A stretch of DNA of 64,000 bases from Streptomyces roseus. Its GTDB lineage: Bacteria; Actinomycetota; Actinomycetes; Streptomycetales; Streptomycetaceae. The stretch is from positions 62,001-126,000 of the forward strand of contig NZ_LFML01000049.1 of assembly GCF_001044425.1 (NCBI RefSeq), written 5' to 3'. Both the position numbers and the translations under genes were made by a program. The notes under the pieces were generated by a model. The model was not told the origin of the DNA. It saw only the letters and a list, made by a program, of their open reading frames with translations, and made no database searches. How positions within the stretch are numbered: the first letter of the stretch is position 1; every line of letters starts with the position of its first letter. Positions 61,011-64,000 of this stretch are shown here, piece after piece.

Positions 61011-62318
61011 GTGAGCGAGAACGTGACCGACAGCAGCACGTACGAGGACCCCTACCTGATCATCTCCTCCGACTGCCACGCGGGACTGCCGACCGAGCGG
61101 TACCGCCCCTACCTCGACTCCCGTTTCCACCGCCAGTTCGACGAGTTCCTCGGCCAGCGCGACGCCCGCCGCGCCGAGGCCACCAGGCTCGGCGTCCGCA
61201 ACGAGGCCTTCGCCGAGAAGTGGTTCCACGATCACGAGGAAGGGCTGCGGGGCGGCTGGGACACCGGGCAGCGGCTCAAGGAACTCGACGGGGACGGGGT
61301 CGCCGGCGAGGTGGTCTTCCCCGACGCCGACGCCGTGGACAGCCAGACCGCCGCCCCCTTCGGGGTGGGCCTCGGGCTCTCCGGAGACCAGGACCCCGAG
61401 CTCGGCATGGCGGGCGCGCAGGCGCACAACCGCTGGCTGGCGGAGTTCGTCTCCCAGACCCCCGAACGGCACTGCGGGGTCGCCCTGCTGCCCATCACCG
61501 GCGAGCCCTCGAAGGTCGTCGCCGAGATACACCGGGCCAAGGAGTCCGGGCTCGGCGCGCTGATGATCCCCGCGATGTGGGTGGACAAGGCGCCCTACCA
61601 CGACCGCCGCTACGACCCGGTGTGGGCGGCGGCGGCCGAGACGCGGATGCCGATCGTCACCCACTCGGGATCCTCGCCGCGCCACGAGTACGGCGACCAC
61701 TTGGGCATCTTCGTCTCCGAGGTCACGTGGTGGCCGTCCCGCCCGCTGTGGTTCCTGCTCTGGTCGGGGGTCTTCGAGCGGCACCCGGGGCTGAGGTTCG
61801 GCGTCGCCGAGTCGGGCTGCTGGTGGCTGCCGAACCAGCTGTGGTTCATGGACCGGCTCTACCTCGGGGCGCACGGCGGAAAGAAGCTCTCGCCGTTCGA
61901 GGAGCTGAGGCGCCCGCCGAGCGAGTACCTGGACCGGCAGGTGTTCATCTGCGCGACGAACACCAAGCGGCGCGAACTCGCCCAGCGCTACGAGATCGGC
62001 GTGGACAACATCCTGTGGGGCTCGGACTTCCCGCACCCCGAGGGGACCTGGCCGAACACGCGGACCTGGCTGAAGAACACCTTCCACGACATCCCGGTCG
62101 GCGAGACCCGCCGGATGCTGGGGCTGGCGGCGGCGGAGGTCTTCGGCTTCGACACGCAGAAGCTGGCCCCGGTCGCCCGCCGGATCGGCCCGACCCCGGC
62201 GGAGCTGGGCCAGCCCGCCGACCAGGCCGCGGTGGAGGCCTCGTGGGCCCGCTCGCGGGAGACGGGCCGCCACTGGCTGACGGGCGAGGACTTCCCGGCG
62301 CTGGGGGTGACCCGGTGA
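61011..62318 (+). CDS. Amidohydrolase (ACMSD-like, PF04909), first of a tandem pair
   Basis: 435 residues from GTG with GAGGAG upstream. TIM-barrel metal-dependent hydrolase or decarboxylase: YLIISSDCHAG (N-terminal metal motif), VVFPDADAV, AQAHNRWLAEFVSQTPERHCGVALLPI, PIVTHSGSSPRHEYG, and the terminal metal Asp in ILWGSDFPHPEGTWPNT. The family includes decarboxylases and C-C hydrolases. It is about 28 residues longer than the next gene product and coupled to it by GTGA. Confidence 0.9.
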   Translation: MSENVTDSSTYEDPYLIISSDCHAGLPTERYRPYLDSRFHRQFDEFLGQRDARRAEATRLGVRNEAFAEKWFHDHEEGLRGGWDTGQRLKELDGDGVAGEVVFPDADAVDSQTAAPFGVGLGLSGDQDPELGMAGAQAHNRWLAEFVSQTPERHCGVALLPITGEPSKVVAEIHRAKESGLGALMIPAMWVDKAPYHDRRYDPVWAAAAETRMPIVTHSGSSPRHEYGDHLGIFVSEVTWWPSRPLWFLLWSGVFERHPGLRFGVAESGCWWLPNQLWFMDRLYLGAHGGKKLSPFEELRRPPSEYLDRQVFICATNTKRRELAQRYEIGVDNILWGSDFPHPEGTWPNTRTWLKNTFHDIPVGETRRMLGLAAAEVFGFDTQKLAPVARRIGPTPAELGQPADQAAVEASWARSRETGRHWLTGEDFPALGVTR

Positions 62319-63538
62319 CGGGGGCGGACCGGTACACGGTCGTCTCGGCGGACTGCCACGCGGGCGCGGACCTGCTGGACTACAAGCCGTACCTGGAGAA
62401 GCGGTACCACGAGGAGTTCGACGCCTGGGCCGCCACGTACGTGAACCCGTACGAGGACCTCCTCGCGGACACGGCGGACCGCAACTGGAACTCGGCGCGC
62501 CGGCTCGCCGAGCTGGAGGCGGACGGCATCGTGGCGGAGGTGGTCTTCCCGAACACGATCCCGCCGTTCTTCCCGAAGGCCTCGCTGATGGCCCAGCCGC
62601 CGACGGCCGGGGAGTACGCGATGCGCTGGGCGGGGCTCCAGGCGCACAACCGCTGGCTGGCGGATTTCTGCGCGGACGCGCCGGGCCGGCGGGCGGGCGT
62701 GGTCCAGATCCTCCTCAACGACGTGGACGCGGCGGTCAAGGAGATCCGCCGCACGCGGGAGGCCGGCCTGACGGGCGGCATCCTGCTGCCGGGCGTCCCG
62801 CCGGGCTCGACGGTGCCCGAGCTGTACTCGTCGGCGTACGACCCGATCTGGGCGGTGTGCGACGAGCTGGACGTCCCGGTCAACCACCACGGCGGTTCGG
62901 CTTCACCGCCGCTCGGCGAGGAACCGGCCGCGCGGGCCGTCTTCATGGTGGAGACGACGTGGTTCTCGCACCGGGCCCTGTGGCACCTGGTCTTCGGCGG
63001 CGCCTTCCGCCGCCACCCGGGCCTGAAGCTGGTCCTGACGGAGCAGGGCTCGGGCTGGATCCCGGGCGTGCTCGACATGCTGGACTACTACCACGGCCGC
63101 CTGGTCGCGGCCTCGGCGACGGCGGAGTCGAAGTTCGGGGCGGGGCTGGCGGATTCGATGGGCAAGGGCCCGAGCGAGGTGTGGCGGGACAACTGCTTCG
63201 TGGGGGCCAGCTTCATGCGCCCGCACGAGGTGCCGCTGCGGGACCGGATCGGCCTCGACAAGATCATGTGGGGCAGCGACTACCCCCACGACGAGGGCAC
63301 CACCCCGTTCTCCCGCGAGGGCCTCCGCATCGCCTACGCAGGCCTTACGAGGGACGAGGTGGCCGCGATGGTGGGCGGCAACGCGGCTCGCGTCTACGGC
63401 TTCGACCTCGCCCTGCTGGACGCGGTCGCGGCCAAGCACGGCCCGACGGTCGCGGAGATCGCGGAGCCCCTGGACACGATCCCCCCGCAGGCCACGAGCC
63501 CCGCCTTCGCCCGGGGCGGCTCGGTCCGCATCTGGTAG
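62315..63538 (+). CDS. Amidohydrolase (ACMSD-like, PF04909), second of a tandem pair
   Basis: 407 residues from a GTG overlapping the previous stop. The same motif order as its neighbour: YTVVSADCHAGADLLDYKPYLEKRYHEEFDAW, VVFPNTIPPFFPK, LQAHNRWLADFCADAPGRRAGVVQI, PVNHHGGSASPPLGEEP and IMWGSDYPHDEGTTPFS. The two proteins are clearly related but diverged, probably an old duplication with different substrates, or a heteromeric enzyme. It ends 22 bases before the convergent leucine-rich protein. Confidence 0.9.
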   Translation: MTGADRYTVVSADCHAGADLLDYKPYLEKRYHEEFDAWAATYVNPYEDLLADTADRNWNSARRLAELEADGIVAEVVFPNTIPPFFPKASLMAQPPTAGEYAMRWAGLQAHNRWLADFCADAPGRRAGVVQILLNDVDAAVKEIRRTREAGLTGGILLPGVPPGSTVPELYSSAYDPIWAVCDELDVPVNHHGGSASPPLGEEPAARAVFMVETTWFSHRALWHLVFGGAFRRHPGLKLVLTEQGSGWIPGVLDMLDYYHGRLVAASATAESKFGAGLADSMGKGPSEVWRDNCFVGASFMRPHEVPLRDRIGLDKIMWGSDYPHDEGTTPFSREGLRIAYAGLTRDEVAAMVGGNAARVYGFDLALLDAVAAKHGPTVAEIAEPLDTIPPQATSPAFARGGSVRIW

Positions 63539-63560
63539 CCCGCCGGCCCGCTGGGGCGGC

Positions 63561-64000
63561 TCACGGGAAGTAGGTGAGCCGCTCCGGCGGGATCCGCTCC
63601 GTCCCCCCGAAATCGGTGCGGCGGTCGAGCTCCAGCCGCAGGTGCTCCAGCCGAGCCAAGGGGGAGAGGTCCACAGTTCCCGCGCATTCGGCGATCCGCA
63701 GCCGGGTCAGACCCGGGAGTTCGAGCAGGGGATCCAGGCCGCCACGGAGTTCGCAGCGAAGCAGCATCAGTTCGGTGAGCTGCCGGAACGGGCGCAGCAT
63801 CGTGGGGTCGACCCTGGTGGCGAAGCGGATCTGGAGCGAGGTCAGCCCGGTGATCTGCCGGGACACCAGCTGCTCGTACTGGGTGTCCCCGGCGATCGCC
63901 AGGGATGTCAGCGAACTCCAGCGCTCCAGGCCGTCGAGGGAGACACCGCGCGCGCCCTGCCACAGGGTCAGCTTGGCCAGACCTTCGGCCGCCGGGATGT
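63561..64000 (-). CDS. Leucine-rich-repeat protein, C-terminal part (runs off right edge)
   Basis: About 145 residues are visible; the frame is open to the window edge, so the N-terminus is missing. The sequence is a series of leucine-rich repeats of about 22-24 residues: LAKLTLWQGARGVSLDGLERWSSLTSLAIAGD, ITGLTSLQIRFATRVDPTMLRPFRQLTELMLLRCEL, LLELPGLTRLRIAECAGTVDLSPLARLEHLRLELD, ending FGGTERIPPERLTYFP. In streptomycetes such C-terminal repeats are often attached to NACHT-type NTPase domains, but that part is not in the window. Confidence 0.75.
   Translation of the reverse strand, partial: IPAAEGLAKLTLWQGARGVSLDGLERWSSLTSLAIAGDTQYEQLVSRQITGLTSLQIRFATRVDPTMLRPFRQLTELMLLRCELRGGLDPLLELPGLTRLRIAECAGTVDLSPLARLEHLRLELDRRTDFGGTERIPPERLTYFP

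Overview
The window looks like part of a Streptomyces chromosome. Base composition is very GC-rich, with G or C in nearly every third codon position. GTG starts and ATGA/GTGA stop-start overlaps are common. The gene content is typically actinobacterial: an actinobacterial suf operon with SufU, an LAETG-anchored SCO1860-type protein, a CobE-CobC fusion, a TerD protein and a Pit transporter with PHO boxes. I recognise no mobile element, CRISPR array, rRNA or tRNA. Gene order resembles what I remember of the SCO1840-SCO1926 part of the S. coelicolor core; this is recollection, not a search.

Layout. (1) 1-1267: an ABC-2 exporter (ATPase plus truncated permease), reading left. (2) 1611-8232: sufR-sufB-sufD-Rieske ferredoxin-sufC-sufS-sufU-DUF59, a tightly coupled Fe-S assembly operon with a SufR-type inverted repeat on the sufR start. 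(3) 8455-13453: a secreted beta-propeller-like protein, an HxlR-peroxiredoxin fusion divergent from an MFS exporter, dapD and a small membrane protein. (4) 13651-19304: a secreted endonuclease/exonuclease/phosphatase enzyme, a conserved protein of unknown function with a paralogue at 46757, and a Tat-exported PhoX-like phosphatase. (5) 19417-23523: a two-domain TerD protein, a small conserved protein, and an aldehyde dehydrogenase divergent from its probable IclR regulator. (6) 23616-29354: membrane protein/histidine kinase/response regulator operon, a lone class B penicillin-binding protein, a GNAT acetyltransferase and a FrnE-type DsbA protein. (7) 29441-34160: divergent class V aminotransferase and amidohydrolase, the SCO1860-type protein and a CapA-like metallophosphatase. 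(8) 34347-43480: cobalamin genes (cobC fusion, cobB, cobO, cobaltochelatase I/D fusion, cobQ, cobD) behind a cobalamin riboswitch, with a ZIP metal transporter inserted on the other strand. (9) 43618-45223: Pit phosphate transporter with a small membrane partner and PHO boxes. (10) 45473-53026: hydrolase, the second unknown paralogue, VOC protein, zinc metallopeptidase, an ABC-F ATPase behind a seven-residue leader ORF, a small HTH protein and an enoyl-CoA hydratase. (11) 53209-55433: an Asp23/AmaP envelope-stress operon. (12) 55459-58395: SDR, SURF1, a zinc-finger protein and a DEDDh exonuclease, all leftward. (13) 58565-63538: a TetR regulator divergent from a four-gene catabolic-looking operon (acetoacetate decarboxylase-like, SDR, two amidohydrolases). 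(14) The right edge holds the C-terminus of a leucine-rich-repeat protein.

The genes are mostly housekeeping or accessory metabolism. The signals most worth following are regulatory: the leader ORF before the ABC-F gene, which can mask the downstream ribosome-binding site; a group of genes whose start codons sit 6-7 bases after a -10 hexamer (probable leaderless mRNAs); and several clean inverted repeats between divergent regulator/target pairs.
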